A stretch of DNA of 64,000 nt, taken from the NCBI GenBank assembly GCA_015680685.1, contig MNCI01027140.1, positions 653,673-717,672 on the forward strand, given 5' to 3'. The stretch comes from Gnetum montanum (lineage: Eukaryota > Streptophyta > Gnetopsida > Gnetales > Gnetaceae). Both the position numbers and the translations under genes were made by a program. The notes below the pieces were generated by a model. That model did not search any database, was not told where the DNA came from, and saw only the letters and a list, made by a program, of their open reading frames with translations. How positions within the stretch are numbered: position 1 is the stretch's first letter; each line of letters begins with the position of its first letter. This document shows, one piece after another, positions 22,081 through 34,354 of this stretch.

Positions 22081-23767
22081 GCTTTAACTAAGGTACTAAC
22101 TTTAAAACATCAATTTGAAGAAGTTAAACCCTGTCAACAAGCTTTAGTGACATTAAAAATAAAATAATATTAAATTAATAATAAAATAATCAATCCATCA
22201 TGGTCAAAACTTAGCCTAAGTGTAACTACCCAATGAGATAAGGTACTTAAAGGTTATAAGTTACACATTATACGCTAATCCTTGGTTATGTTGTGACCAT
22301 AGATGACACCTAAAGGAAATCATGTGTAGGAAGAAGGATCATCCCAACCAAGGAACAAATGACCATGAACTGAAAGGGGCTAAGAATAATCCCATGTGCA
22401 AAAAGATGAAACCCATGCAATGGGCCCTCTTTTGGACGAGCCAGAAGTGGAATTTGTTTGACAAATTCTCAAAGAAGCAGCCACAATAGAGCAATCTCAC
22501 CAAGATGAGGCACTAGAGCCTAGACCGAACCTTAATTTCACCTTAATGAAGGCTTGCCTTAGGCATATCGCAAATAAGAAGGTTTAGAAATCTATACTCT
22601 AAGAGTTAAACTTTGGATCTTTCTTAGAGTTTGCACCTCTAGAAGTTAAAGCATGATTGCAAAACTCTTCCATGTGGCCCACCATCACTTTCAATAGGGA
22701 GTGGTACATGGGAAAGACATACTTATTCTAGAACAATTAGTAGGTTAGTTCAATGATCAAAATCAAGGACATTTCACTCTCCTACTTGGTGAAAGCAATT
22801 TTAGAGGCCCTTTAGTTACTAGAAACTAGGGAAATTTTAGCAAAGATTTCAATGTAGGTAGATCCTAGCATTAAGAAAAATGGACATAGTGGTGTTATGG
22901 AGTAGATCACAAGGACTTTGGTGCACTCACCATAGAAAAATGCACATACTTCAAGATTACAACCTTTCACCTCAATCCAACAATGAGGCCAAGCAAGATC
23001 ATAGCCTTCTCCACTCATGTGTGTGCTACTCTAAGTGGTAGATTCCTAGTCAACCTTTGATAGCTAATCTATATTGAGAAAAAGGAGCATTTTAAGGAAA
23101 ATTAATGTAGAAAAAACGCACTCCCTTTTCTATGCCTCACTAGAAAGTTATGCAAGAGGGGAGGCATAACATGCTACATAAATGACACTGTTCATCAAGC
23201 TCCAACCACCTCTTGGATGAAAATGATGAAGGACAAGGTGCTTACCAAAGTCATTCAAGAAGAGGACCAAAAACAAACACCTCCACCACTCACTCAAGAA
23301 ATAACTCTAGAGTCTTGCACTACCCTTGAGCACATGTGCAAATCTAAGAGTAGCCATTGTAGTAGCAGTAACAAGTAGGAATGAATGGTAGTGTTCCATC
23401 TGTGTATGTCCTGCAATGAGCCACCTCAACAAAGTGGTCTAAAAATAAGTTAGATGGAAGGTGGTGGGCTAATTTTGTTAGCCCAATGAACACAGCTACC
23501 CATGAGGTCATATCTAGTGCTTGAGAGATAATAGTATCTCTCTTGCAATAACAATAATTCCCATAAATCTCTAGGAATATCACTACCATTTTGGTGTGTC
23601 TAGATGAGGATGGAGGGGCAACTGTCTTGATGATGCAACACCATGGGTAGGAGATAGTGGCCGAAGTAGTTACTAATAGAATTTCCAAAGCACTTAATGC
23701 ACCTATGCGATCTATACTAGGCATTTCTACATTGACAGATGTGTAGATGTTCGTAAAAATTGTTAGC

Positions 23768-25209
23768 AGTAGATTGAGCATAGCCCAACATGAGAAATTG
23801 CTGGACTGACAGATGGGGACTAGGCCATTGATTCTAAAAGTCTTCAATCTTCTAGATACCATCACTACAACCTAGTCAGAGCTACTTGAAGTGAGGGGAA
23901 AATGCATCATAATGGAGGGGCAATTAGAAACAACCAAAGCACAAAACCAACGCTTGGTTGTGGAGGTAGCTAAATTAAGGCCTTGTCTCACTAATCCCCT
24001 ATTTTTCAACCCAATAATAACACAAGATGAAGCTTTTAAACAACTTTAGGACAAGCTCAAAAACGTTGAGGATGCAAAGTAGATGACCATCTTTGACTAG
24101 TCCTTGGCCAATGCCATAATTAACAACAACTAGAAGGACTTGGCCCAAATGTGCTAAGAAAATGAGATTCTAACCATAGAAAATCATCATCTATGGAATG
24201 TTGATGCATAGAAGTAGAAGATGGTAGATTTCATCCATCAATAGTATAAGCAACTAGCTAGAGTGAATAATGAATTGAGGAGATTAGTAGTAGAGAATAG
24301 AAACCTCTCCATGGAGGAAGTTTATGCCCTTTTCCTAAGATCTGCAATAGCAATAAACACCTAGAAGAATGAGGCTATCAAATTTAAGAGAGTTAAGAAC
24401 CATTACAGAGATCAAGTTGGTTTGTAAAAATAAGTTAATGAGAAACACATCCAGATGGTGAAGGCAAAAATCAATGAGACCCTTTAGTAGTAGATTGAGC
24501 ATAGCCCAACGTGAGAAATTGCTGGACTGACAGATGGGGACTAGGCCATTGATTCTGAAAGTCTTCAATATTCTAGATACCATCACTACAACCTAATCAG
24601 AGCTGCTTGAAGTGGGGGAAAAATGCATCATAATGGAGGGGCAATTAGAAACAACCAAAGCACAAAACCAATGCTTGGTTGTGGAGGTTGCTGAATTAAG
24701 GGCTTGTCTCACTAATCCCATGTTTTTCAACCCAGTACTAACACGAGATGAAGCTTTTAAACAACTTTAGGAAAAGCTCAATAAAGTTGAGGATGCAAAG
24801 TAGATGACCATCTTTGACTAGTCCTTGGCCAATGCCATAATTAATAACAGCTAGAAGGACTTGGCCCAAATGTGCCAAGAAAATGAGATTCTAACCATAG
24901 AAAATCATCACCTATGGAATGTTGATGCGTAGAAGTAGAAGATGGTAGATTTCATCCATCAACAATAGAAGCAACTAGCTAGAGTGAACAATGAATTGAG
25001 GAGATTAGCAGCAAAGAATAGAAACCTCTCCATGAAGGAAGTTTATGCCCTTTTCCAAAAATCTACAATAGTAATAAACACCTAGAAGAATGAGGCTCTC
25101 AAATTTAAGAGAGTTAAGAACCATTACAGAGATCAAGTTGGTTTGCAAAAAGAAGTTAATGAGAAACACATCTAGATGGTGAAGTAAAAAATCAATAAGA
25201 CCCTTTAGT
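23768..25209 (+). repeat. 721-bp tandem duplication in a coiled-coil reading frame
   Basis: Units 23768-24488 and 24489-25209 align over most of their length, but the first unit contains a different stretch in its first part. Both begin AGTAGATTGAGCATAGCCC and both hold the strings GQLETTKAQNQ, EAFKQL and KNHYRDQVG. A partial third start (CCCTTTAGTAG) follows at 25201. The many differences between units show that the duplication is old. Confidence 0.75.
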
Positions 25210-25379
25210 AGCTTAAGGAAGGAGGTGATGTCTACCAACCTATCTTTGATGGGCTAAATAACTACAACAAGGTAAAAATCTAGATGAAAGAGCTATAGAT
25301 CAAGGAGATGAAAGAGTAAATAAAGCTTGCTAGTATCTGGCATGCAAACCTTGCAATGCTAACTATTAGAAGGTCACAG

Positions 25380-25879
25380 TCTAAATTGTAGAAACAAGTG
25401 GCCAGCTTGTACTTCTTGTACAAGGTAGAGTTCAAACACCATAAAATGACCAAGCAAAAGCTTGAGATTGCAAATGCAAACTTGAGGTTCTCAAGGTGAA
25501 GCTCATTGATCAATGATCAACTACTGAGGACCTAGCCAAAAGGATGAATGATTACCAAGAGCTACAAAATGCATTTAGAGTGTTCGACATCAAACATAAA
25601 TAGTTTGCTACCTAGTTCATGAATGTGAAGGAGCTGTTCCCTACAATGCCTTGTCCATGGGAAGTTCCCATTTTGAACCACATTGGTCATGTTGCGTGGA
25701 CTATGAATGATCCTCAGAGTAAGGAGGAGAAGATGAAGGAAATGTTGGACATCTTTTGTCTTCCACCAGAAGTTGTAGCTACTACAGGACAACCACAACC
25801 ACCTCAACCACTGCATGCACCTAAAGTAAGAGAAGGTCTTTTGAAGCCTCAGGAGCCTCCATCACCTAGGACTATTTGA
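25380..25879 (+). pseudogene. C-terminal part of the coiled-coil ORF with Pro-rich tail
   Basis: An open frame of 86 codons from 25619 follows a broken charged region. It begins MNVKELFPTMPCPWEVPILN and ends in a proline-rich tail (TTGQPQPPQPL, EPPSPRTI) with a stop at 25877-25879. The protein is not recognised. It is probably the last exon or end of the non-pol protein of this LTR element. Confidence 0.4.
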
Positions 25880-26108
25880 TCTTCTTCATCATCTTCACGC
25901 CATTAGAGGAATTTTGTTTGTTAGTTTTGTCTTAGTGTTCAATTTTGTTATCTTGAACACCAAAATTTTATAATGATTCTAAAACTGTACACTCGGGCAC
26001 TTAGTTTTGTTATGTTTGTTTTGTTTGTCTATAGTTAGTCAATAATCTCATACCTTCCCAAATCTTGTAAAGAACTTAAGGAAAAGTTTTCATTTAGTTG
26101 TGGGGGTA

Positions 26109-26976
26109 TGATAAGTCATCATGGTTAGGTTGTGTCAATGGGATCACATCGATGAGATTCTATCAACATGATCCCATTGATGTAGGGTTTGACTCATTGA
26201 CATGTACCCATCAACAAGGCATCTTGTTTCACTTATAAATGTGTGCCTATTTGTTATATTTATGGCATTCCTTTCATAAGTTGTAGTGAAGCTCTAGTAG
26301 TTTTTATCATTTAGAAGTTAGAATATTTTTTGAGTGCCTACAGTAGGAGTTAAAGAGTATACAAATCTTTATTCAAGCACTGTTGTATCTAAGCACTTTA
26401 TTGTGTGTAGTAGTAAAGATGAGCTTTCTTATCAAACCTTACAGCACTTGGACTAGATTAATTGTTTTCTTTAAGCATTTAATATTTAAGTAATTTCCTT
26501 TAATTTTCTTAAGTAATTAAGCAAGTAATTAATATAGATTAAATAGCACACATAATTATGACCACTTCAAGCATACGTCTAATGCTTGGTAATCTCAGTA
26601 ATGCTTAATTTTTGGTAACCCAATAGTGTTATACGTGTTCAAGATGTGTACGACAAGTGAGAATGGATGCTTATGTTTAGTTAAGTGTTAGTTAGTCATT
26701 AGATTAATTTAGCAATTAAATTACTTTACTGTTTATTCTTAGGTGACTTAATTCATAAAAGGTAAAAATTATAAAAATCATATACCTCAGTTACACTTAA
26801 CCATACACTTAAACTTCACAAGTGGAACTGGGAAGACAACGATTGCAACAGTTAGTTTCACCTCCTAGAACTAGTGTATGTAAAAACTTGAAGTCTTTGG
26901 AATTTGATCAGATCACTTAACAAATGCTAGTAATTCATATGATTGGATGTAGGATATACTCGCTTCTCATCACTCA
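26109..26976 (+). repeat. Probable 3' LTR (868 bp)
   Basis: Starts TGATAAGTCATC right after a purine tract and ends CATCACTCA. At 26977 the minus-strand RT frame of another element begins abruptly, which fits an insertion boundary. A TATA-like word (CTTATAAATG) lies near 26230. No partner LTR was found, so the call rests on the two edges. Confidence 0.5.
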
Positions 26977-27500
26977 TAGGAACCAAATTAGCTAACCAGA
27001 TAGAATATTAGATAGGATATATAATTTTAGCTTATACTAGGTTTTTAATTTCAACTTTCATCACTGGTTTAAACGTTGGATTAAACTTCCTCTATTTTTT
27101 CCTAACTACTTTAAAATCTTTGGCCAATGGAATTTTGTGAGACATAAATTAGATTTAACTATTTTAAGATCATTGTAAAACCATGCAAAATTATCTAGAT
27201 TATCCTTTAGCAAAGATAATAATTCTTGTCTAAAAACTAGATCATTTCCTTTTGTAACATTTAACTTTTTTGGCTTCTCTATGGATCCAAGGTTTACTAT
27301 TTCATATGTCCAATCTTTTGGATTTTGGATGTCTATCCCCTTAAGAAAATTTTTGTTAAACCCATGCTCATAAGCAACCATGTTCTTTCAAATAAAATTT
27401 TATCTAAGCTTTGATGTAGCTTCTTGTTTGGACATAACTTTATTTTCAAATTCTCCCTTCTTCTTCAAGAATTTGAGCAATCGATCATCATTTTCAAACA
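26977..27500 (-). pseudogene. Pre-RT and N-terminal RT of the minus-strand gypsy
   Basis: A 91-codon open frame (27381-27106) contains VNLGSIEKPKKLNV and DNLDNFAWFYNDLK, the pre-RT signature shared with other gypsy elements. After a stop it continues as FNPTFKPVMKVEIKNL, AKIIYPI and WLANLVP, the start of the RT fingers. The frame ends at 26977, where another element begins. Confidence 0.75.
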
Positions 27501-27559
27501 CTTGGAAGTGCTTCACATTATCCAAGATTGAAGACTAATTTGCAATCTCAATTATGACT

Positions 27560-27985
27560 CTTTTATATTTTTCAATCCTTGATGGATCTAATGTTGAGGT
27601 GGTTATTACTAGCTTGTCTACTAATTGGTTATCTTCTCTACATATATGTTTTATTTCATATTGCTCAAATTGGTCTAATAAATCATAGACAAGTTGGTTA
27701 TATGACTTCAAAAATGAACTTTTTGCTAAACATTCACCTCTAACCTATTCAAAAATAAGCTTTGAATCTCCTTTAATTATGATTCTTTTAATCCATTTTT
27801 CTAGAGCTTTTCTAATTTCCATACACAAGGTTTCATATTTAGCCTTATTATTTGTACATGGAAATGATAGATTAACAACTTTAAAACTTTTCTAAGAATC
27901 ATCTTTTGTCGATACTATTCCAACTCCTACCCCTTTTTAATTTCAAGACCCATTGAAATATAGTTTTCATTCTCCCTTGCTTTGA
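27560..27985 (-). pseudogene. RNase H domain located upstream of RT
   Basis: The minus-strand frame reads FNGS...KGVGVGIVSTKDDS, FPCTNNKAKYETLCMEIRKA, KRIIIKGDSKLIFE and YEIKHICREDNQLVDKL. This is the full plant/archaeal-type RNase H pattern with its four acidic positions: the first is Asn here, then Glu, the GDS Asp and the last Asp (DNQLVDK). A domain of this type is known as an extra RNase H in Tat elements, where it follows the RT. Here it sits between protease and RT in the same frame run, with no sign of a joint. Confidence 0.75.
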
Positions 27986-28289
27986 ATTTTTCTTTTCTCT
28001 CAAACTTGAACTTCTATGAGTGAACATGATCATATTTCAATATCTTTGATCTTGATGACTTTGTTCTTTCCATCTGAAGTAATTTTCTTGACCATTAAGG
28101 GTTTGCTATATATGTATATTTGATTAGGCTTTCCTTTCCATGGTATCCACATGTGCAAAAAATCTGTGGATATGTATCTAGAGAAATTTTTGCTATAGCT
28201 TTAACATAACAGGAGACTCTATGAATCTAGGGTATCAACTACATGTCCTATGATTTTCACTTTGCTCTTTTCTACTTGGACAATCTTCT

Positions 28290-28430
28290 TATTGGACTAT
28301 TTAGATCATAACCCTAATTGTTTATAAATAGATAGTAGCATGATAGGTGAAGCAACTCCTAAATCAACTAAAGAATTATGCAATTATTTACTATTTAATT
28401 TCATTATTAGGAGAATAGAAGAAGCTTCTT
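28290..28430 (-). pseudogene. Protease remnant of the minus-strand gypsy
   Basis: Minus-strand reading gives LHNSLVDLGVASPIMLLSIYKQLG, here quoted as NSLVDLG and LLSIYKQLG. This matches the common plant gypsy protease core in which D-L-G-A-S-V-N leads to a PYSVY-like stretch. It lies between Gag and RNase H as expected. Confidence 0.6.
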
Positions 28431-28689
28431 TATCTAGAACATAAGGACAGTTGAATTTTTCTATTCTATCTTCATTACAAACATAACTTAGTTCAGATTC
28501 TTTGACCTTCTTCTTTTCCTTGACTATTTCTAAGACTTTTTTTTTTTTTTGACTTTCCATTTGTAACATCTGATATGCACTAATATTTGCTTTTATGTGC
28601 CTTAGATCCTCTATTAAATCATACTCTCCATCACCATAAAAGCTTGACTTCCCAAACCATTTATTAGGTAACTAACTTTAGGAATTTTA

Positions 28690-29960
28690 GTCAATCTGAG
28701 TAATCTTTTCCTTTCCCTCTTCCTTTTCATTTAGCTCAAAAGCTTTTCTTTTGGTAGTAGAATTAGATGTGACATTTGGAGGTCTAGATGTAGTGAGATT
28801 TTCTTTTGACCTCAAGTTGTATCTAGATCCATCATTATTAGTGCATTCTTCATGCGAAGACAAATCTTCTTTTGAACGTAACAAAGAAGAAGTGTCACTT
28901 GACACATTTTTAGGTGATTTGCTAGTATAAAAAATATTAGAAAACTCATTGTTAGATTCAATGTTGAGAAAATTTGAAACATCTATGTTGCTTTCATCCT
29001 TAGAATCCACTAATCTGGTGTGTTGATGTGTATGTTTTTTTTTTCTTTTGGCTTCTTTTCTTCTTTTATCTTAACTTTAGATAGTGTTTTTTCAAACTTT
29101 ACTACTATATTGGAAAATTTATTTATTAGCTTTAAACTGAGATAATTTTTTCATAGAGATTACTGCAATTTGTTCACTTTTGGTGTTCTAACAATTTCTT
29201 TGTTAGCAAAGTTCAGTTATTTCTTTACTTGGATAGTCTCATTAAAGAAATCATTCAAAGTTACTAGATTTGGGATTCTTCTGAGCCATATTGAAATGTT
29301 TGTATTGATAGCTCTTAAGTATGTATCTCTAAACATTTTATCTGAGGGTCTATAGTACCTTTGAAATAATCTACAAGTCCATTGGAGTTTAATGTTAAAT
29401 TCCCTAACAGATTCTTTAGATCCTTGTTTAGCTTGAGCTAATCCATAATATAGCTATTGTTAATTAACTTAATTGTTAAACTGAGCTAGGAATAGATTTT
29501 TTTATATCATCCTAACTAGTGATGCTATTGTTTGACAAATTAGAGTACTAGATTTGAGTCATATCTCTTAAGTTTGTTACAAATAGTTTGCAAGCTTAGT
29601 CTTGATGTTGGACATTTGCATGTGCTAAAGCTAACTCAAACAACTAAACATATTCTTCAAATAGATAAGATTTTTTAGGGATATAAGGGTCAGGTACATA
29701 TTTGTAGACTTCCTTAGAAATATGATGGTAGTTCAAGAATCTCAATAGTGTAGCTCTTTGCTAACGATTTATGGGTGGTGGATTTTCCATTCTATTGAAA
29801 TTCCTTCTGGTAGTTGAACTCTTAAATTTTCATCATTTTATCCTAATGACTGATAAACTAAATAGAAGAGGTAATATTCTAGTCCTTCTAGTTTTAACTT
29901 CACTACTTGTTGTAGTGATGGAGAAATTCGATGTTGGAAGGCCAAAAATTTCTGTATGAA
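28690..29960 (-). pseudogene. Gag of the minus-strand gypsy
   Basis: The Gag core is readable at about 29650-29220: FELALAHANVQ, then AKQGSKESVREFNIKLQWTC and TYLRAINTNISIWLRRIPN, which is the plant gypsy Gag pattern. A charged, Ser/Asn-rich C-terminal part (29010-28687, 107 codons open) leads to the protease. Stops are scattered. Plus-strand open frames here are shadows. Confidence 0.65.
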
Positions 29961-29981
29961 AAAATTTAACTTCAGATCCAA

Positions 29982-31090
29982 TGGGCCTTAGAAAAAGGAT
30001 CTAAAGTACCTTAATTGGTCTTGTCAATCACCTAATGACTTAGAAGTTTATTTTTTTGATATGAAATAAAAACAAAAACATATGCAATGGTAATTCAAAT
30101 ACCAAATCTAAGAACAAAGATGTAAAAATAAATGTGGCAAACACAAGAAACTAGAAACTCTATATTAAATATGATAAAAAAAGTCATGGAATTCAAAGTT
30201 TAGAGAATACAAATTGTAAGCCTTAAAAGTCCAAGAGCTCAACGAATATCCTTGGAATTTGATGCAAATGATAGAATGTGCTCTACAACCAGATCCACAG
30301 TTGAATATTTTGAACAATCTACTCTTGAACTTCATATATTATCGATTTTCTTTGATATGGTGATCTATGCTAAGGGGGAAATGGTTATGGACTCTTGGAT
30401 GTTTGCACTACTCCAGAAGTCTTAAGTTTAGGTTAAATGCAAATGGTCCAAAGTCCTTAAAAAGACGCAAACTTTGGCTTAAATAGGCTATGAATGTCCT
30501 AATTTATTGCTAATTAATTTTTCCAGGATTGCTGCCAAATTTCTAACAAATTTTGCAACTTTTTGGAAGCTCTTGGTGGTCAAAATCTACAACATATGAT
30601 ACATAACTATTTTTTGACCTTTTTGCATGAAATGCCAATGTATTTGGCACTTTCATGATCCAAAAAGTGCAGCACATGAACCACCAATATTTTTGAATTT
30701 TGTTACCATATTTTGTGATGCTTTTAGGCTATTTTCATGGCCCAAACTCCAATGTATATGCCATCAAATTTTTTGGCCTTTTGCTACTAATTTTGGCAAC
30801 GTATTTACATTTTGAGCCTCCATACATTGGCATAAATGAAATTTCTAGTATATAAATTGTAAATTCCATCTTACACATTGAAAAATTATCTAAAATGTTT
30901 GCAAGAATAAAGTCACAAGGTAGGATTTTTAATGGAAAAATAGGTAATTTTTTCTACCTTTAATTTTCCATTAAATTACGATGAAAATTTATATTTGAGG
31001 CTTTTTATGCTTGACATGAATTTTCTTTGTGGTGTTCCATTGGCCTATTTTTGTTGAAGGTTGGAGGATTTACTCGAGAGACATCAACAA
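29982..31090 (-). repeat. LTR-like region of the minus-strand gypsy
   Basis: Resembles 60230-61150 in the same orientation: both begin with GGATCTAAAG/GGATCTAAGG, CTTATTG- or TCTTGTC-ATCACCTAA, and continue through AT-rich DNA to a GACAT...TTTTCTTTG word. It lies exactly where the element's 5' LTR should be. Outer limit approximate. Confidence 0.5.
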
Positions 31091-31099
31091 AGAATGTGA

Positions 31100-32590
31100 A
31101 ACACCACTATAGATACATCATCAACATTCTCTTTCACACTCAATTTGATGATCGTCAACTCATGCCAAGGAGTGCTTACGATGGTGAAATAAGATCATGA
31201 TGGAATGTTATGAGTTTGAGATGAGATAAGGGCTATATTGGTTATCAAGGATGGTCACTTTGGTTGTTTGAATGGTCATATAGACTCACAAGGAATTTTA
31301 AATGTTGACATCATGGCTATAATGTGGTGGTGACATGTGTACTAGCTGAATAGGTCTTTATATTTCGTTCTCAAATTGCTGGTCACTCGATGATGTGTTA
31401 AAGGAACCAGTACTCCATCCTTGAACTTCTTTGATCACTAGGTTCCTCCATTTGTTTGTTTGGAGCTATTGGTTTAAATTTAGGCTTCATTGGCCTCTTG
31501 GCTATCTTGGCAATTTACTTTCCAATGTTTCTTTTCCCTTTCTTTTCTTCTTGGGTGAAACCTTCATTAGATTTGATTGCCAAGGCCAAATTTGGTTTTG
31601 TTTTTCTATTGAATGAGATGTGTTATAGTCAACGAACTTGGTAGTGGAGCATGTTAAAGGAGATGTCACATGGCCATGCTACATGATTGTCAAACATAGG
31701 TCTTTGTTTTTATTTGGGTAAGGAAGGTTGTAATTTGGCTATAGGGATATGGCTCAAAAATGTAATAGGAGTGATGTTAGGTCAGCACTATTGGCATATT
31801 TGAACAAGCTAACTAAATCTTATGCATCAAGGTCACATGGTGACTCACTGTTGTAATGAATCATACCTTTGTGATGACTTCAAGTTCATCCTACAAGCAC
31901 AACTCTAAGAGGAAAAGAAAGCAAGTCAAAGAATACATGTGATTACAAAAGTTTGCATAAGGCCACATGAGGTAACAAGTAGAATACATGCCACTATTAA
32001 TTACAACTGGTATAATCATTAGAAATCTATATTTTGTTTCATAGATTTATGCATAGTTTGTAGTATCTTGTTATGCCAAAAAGAGAAAGATGAGAGGCCA
32101 TGTAGGCTCACTTGTTATAGGCCACAATTCTTATTCAAACTTGCAAAAAAAAGTCAACAACACTAAAAGAACACATGTCAATATTAGATGTAATCAAGGT
32201 TATGTGAGGGCTTTCATGTTGCCATGCAGGGGTTTCATGATGTTCTGGGCAAATTGAGGTTCAAGTGAGGAACTTAGTTTTCCGTGTTTTCTCCTCACTA
32301 TTGTGGTTTGAAATGGGGAATTTAACCAAGGAACCCTTTGTTGATGTTTCTAGTCTCAAGGTCAAGAGTAGTTAGGCCATTACATATCATTAAGGCTAGA
32401 TTGTTAAAGGTTTACAAGCTCTTGGTTTAAGTGTTCAAGGCCATTTGGTGAAATACTATCAAAAGGGTTTGTTTAAGCTCCAAGGCTAGTCAAATTCCTC
32501 ATCTTTCTAGTTTAATCTTGCATGTTAACGTAAGCACATCAAGTGACATTTGCATGATAAAATTGTTAAATAATGCGAAATACTATAATA
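31100..32590 (+). other. AT-rich non-coding DNA
   Basis: No coherent protein similarity in six frames. Two overlapping hydrophobic frames near 31431-31644 have no motif and are not taken as genes. Confidence 0.4.
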
Positions 32591-32592
32591 GC

Positions 32593-32820
32593 ATAGAAAG
32601 CAAGGAAAAGTAAGGCCAAAACATAGTAAAACAAGGCAAGACAAGGCAAAACAAGGTCATAACAAGGCCCAAGCAAGGTAAAACCAGGTAAAACAAGGTA
32701 GAATAAGCCCACAACAAGGCAAAATATGGCTAAACAAGGTTAAATCACGGTCAAAACAAGGTAAAATTAAAGCCCAAAGAGGTAGATTAAGGTGAAACAA
32801 TGTAAAATAAGGTTTAAAAT
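32593..32820 (+). repeat. Short-unit A/G-rich repeat (ACAAGGYAAA)
   Basis: About twenty imperfect copies of a unit near 10 bp, ACAAGGYAAA, form a purine-rich strand over 230 bp. Units vary in length, so it is a degenerate minisatellite. Confidence 0.7.
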
Positions 32821-32829
32821 AGTAATATT

Positions 32830-33435
32830 TATTTATTATTTAGTTTTTTGGTTATTTTATGATTAAAATAAGCAAAAATATAATGAAAATTAGTTCTAAG
32901 TTTCCAAAATAGTTAAAATTGATGCAAATCAATTGTAAATTGCTAAAATAAGTTAAAAAGCTAACGAAAAGTGTTAAAATAGTTTAAAATCTCTTTAAAA
33001 AATACAAAGATCTTGTGAAACAAGTTGTAAACTGCAAAAGTAGTGTTTTTTTTTTGTTAATTAAAAAGTTAAAATTGACATTACACTAAATCCTCAATGT
33101 ATAAGCTTCTTTTGGTTTACCACTCTTAGTGACTCTTGGGACTTGGTTTTAGCAGCATTTTTGCCACTTAGAGTGGTAGAGCCTAGCAAAGGTTTCTTTG
33201 ACAATGGCTTGGAGGCACCAGGCATGGCGTTGGATGGCATTGGGATTGTGGATTGAGATAGGCTATAGAGCAAGGTAAGGGTATGGTGGCACACAATAGG
33301 AGGTAAGGCAGCAGCTGGGTGGTATGGTTGGCTGGCTTAGGCAGAGCAGCAGAAGAGAGTGGCAAGGAAGGCGGTAGTGTAGGAAGGTAGAGGCACATGA
33401 GGGTGGCCTTCCTACACCCCTTCCCCATCCAAAAT
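32830..33435 (+). other. AT-rich DNA with a GC-richer island
   Basis: Low-complexity A/T-rich DNA to 33080, then a GC-richer stretch (33090-33430). Its minus strand has Pro/Leu-rich open frames without recognisable domains. I see no supported gene. Confidence 0.35.
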
Positions 33436-33560
33436 TGAATTTTCTAAAATTAATAACACATTTCAAATTTAATGAAAATAGTATTTTAGCAATTTATTAA
33501 GCTATTGAGATCTTTTCATGCACATGTTAAGTTAAACTATAATTTAAAATGTTTGAAATG
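33436..33560 (+). repeat. Dispersed AT-rich repeat, copy 1
   Basis: Shares long runs with 39405-39540, such as TTTAATGAAAATAGTA followed by TTTAGCAATTTATTAAG and a CACATGTTA word. The two copies are direct and diverged. The family is unknown. Confidence 0.55.
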
Positions 33561-34354
33561 GACACATAATAATTAAGTTAAATTGTTTGATCCATAAATT
33601 TGATATTAATAAAATCTTATTATTATTTGTTCAACCAAAAAGCTTATTTCGTAGGTGCCTAGTTGTAGACTATATCAACCTTGAAGTTACACATCCGTGA
33701 ATGTGAATGATTCCCTAATTGTCCATACAATCTCAAGTTGACATTAAATGTCTCAAATACTATCAATTATTGAATTAGTAAAGTCATGTAAAGAACATAT
33801 TAGATAAATGTTTTGACCAAGATTTTATAGACAATTAACTCCTTCTATACTAATTAAATATAAAAATTTAGTACTAAATGGTAGACTCCTAAAAAGAAAA
33901 GCTTCTTGAATTCTTGGAAGAAATTTTCCATGGAAGCTTATTTTAGTTAACAGTGGTATAACATAATAATGAAAACAATAATTCCACAATGATGAAAATT
34001 ATACTAAAATTTTGTATTTACATTTTTTCAACACCACCACATTATGTTATCAAGGTCAAGTTGTATTAGGCATATTGTAATTGCTATTGTACTAAAAATG
34101 CACAATACACAAACCTACATAAACAAAGTTGAGTTATAAAATACACATTCCTGATATTCAAGCCTATTAGATACTCAATACTTTAAAGGGATTTTACAAT
34201 AAACTTTCCTTTAATGGTTTCATGGATACTATATTTAAATTTTGATAAAAGGTGAAAACATACTAGTATTTTCAAGGTTTTTTTTTGCACTTCCTGAGTG
34301 CACATTTCAGCAACATGTTGAGCTACTTCAGCCTATCTTTTCATTCACTTCTTG

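Larger units (their letters stand above)
22080..26976 (+). mobile_element. LTR element with coiled-coil ORF only; 5' end not defined
   Basis: A plus-strand internal region without gag, protease or pol motifs that I can read, ending in a polypurine-like tract (GTGGGGG) and an LTR (26109-26976). The coding remnants at 22440-23340 and 23880-25880 are rich in Glu, Lys, Leu and Asn, with heptad-like spacing. This resembles a large non-autonomous LTR derivative. It was inserted into the minus-strand gypsy RT that begins at 26977. I could not find its 5' LTR. Confidence 0.5.
26977..31090 (-). mobile_element. Minus-strand gypsy element with RNase H ahead of RT
   Basis: Reading from high to low coordinates: LTR-like region (about 31090-29982), Gag (about 29960-28690), protease (about 28430-28290), RNase H (about 27985-27560), pre-RT and the start of RT (27500-26977). 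The RT is cut at 26977 by the LTR element to the left. The order protease, RNase H, RT differs from the normal gypsy order. Confidence 0.75.

Noticed and set aside
31431-31644. Overlapping hydrophobic plus-strand frames as a membrane protein
   Set aside because: Two frames overlap, there is no conserved motif and no start context, and the surroundings are AT-rich repeats.
33183-33428. Minus-strand Pro/Leu-rich frames as a gene
   Set aside because: Low-complexity composition, several overlapping frames open at once, no motif.
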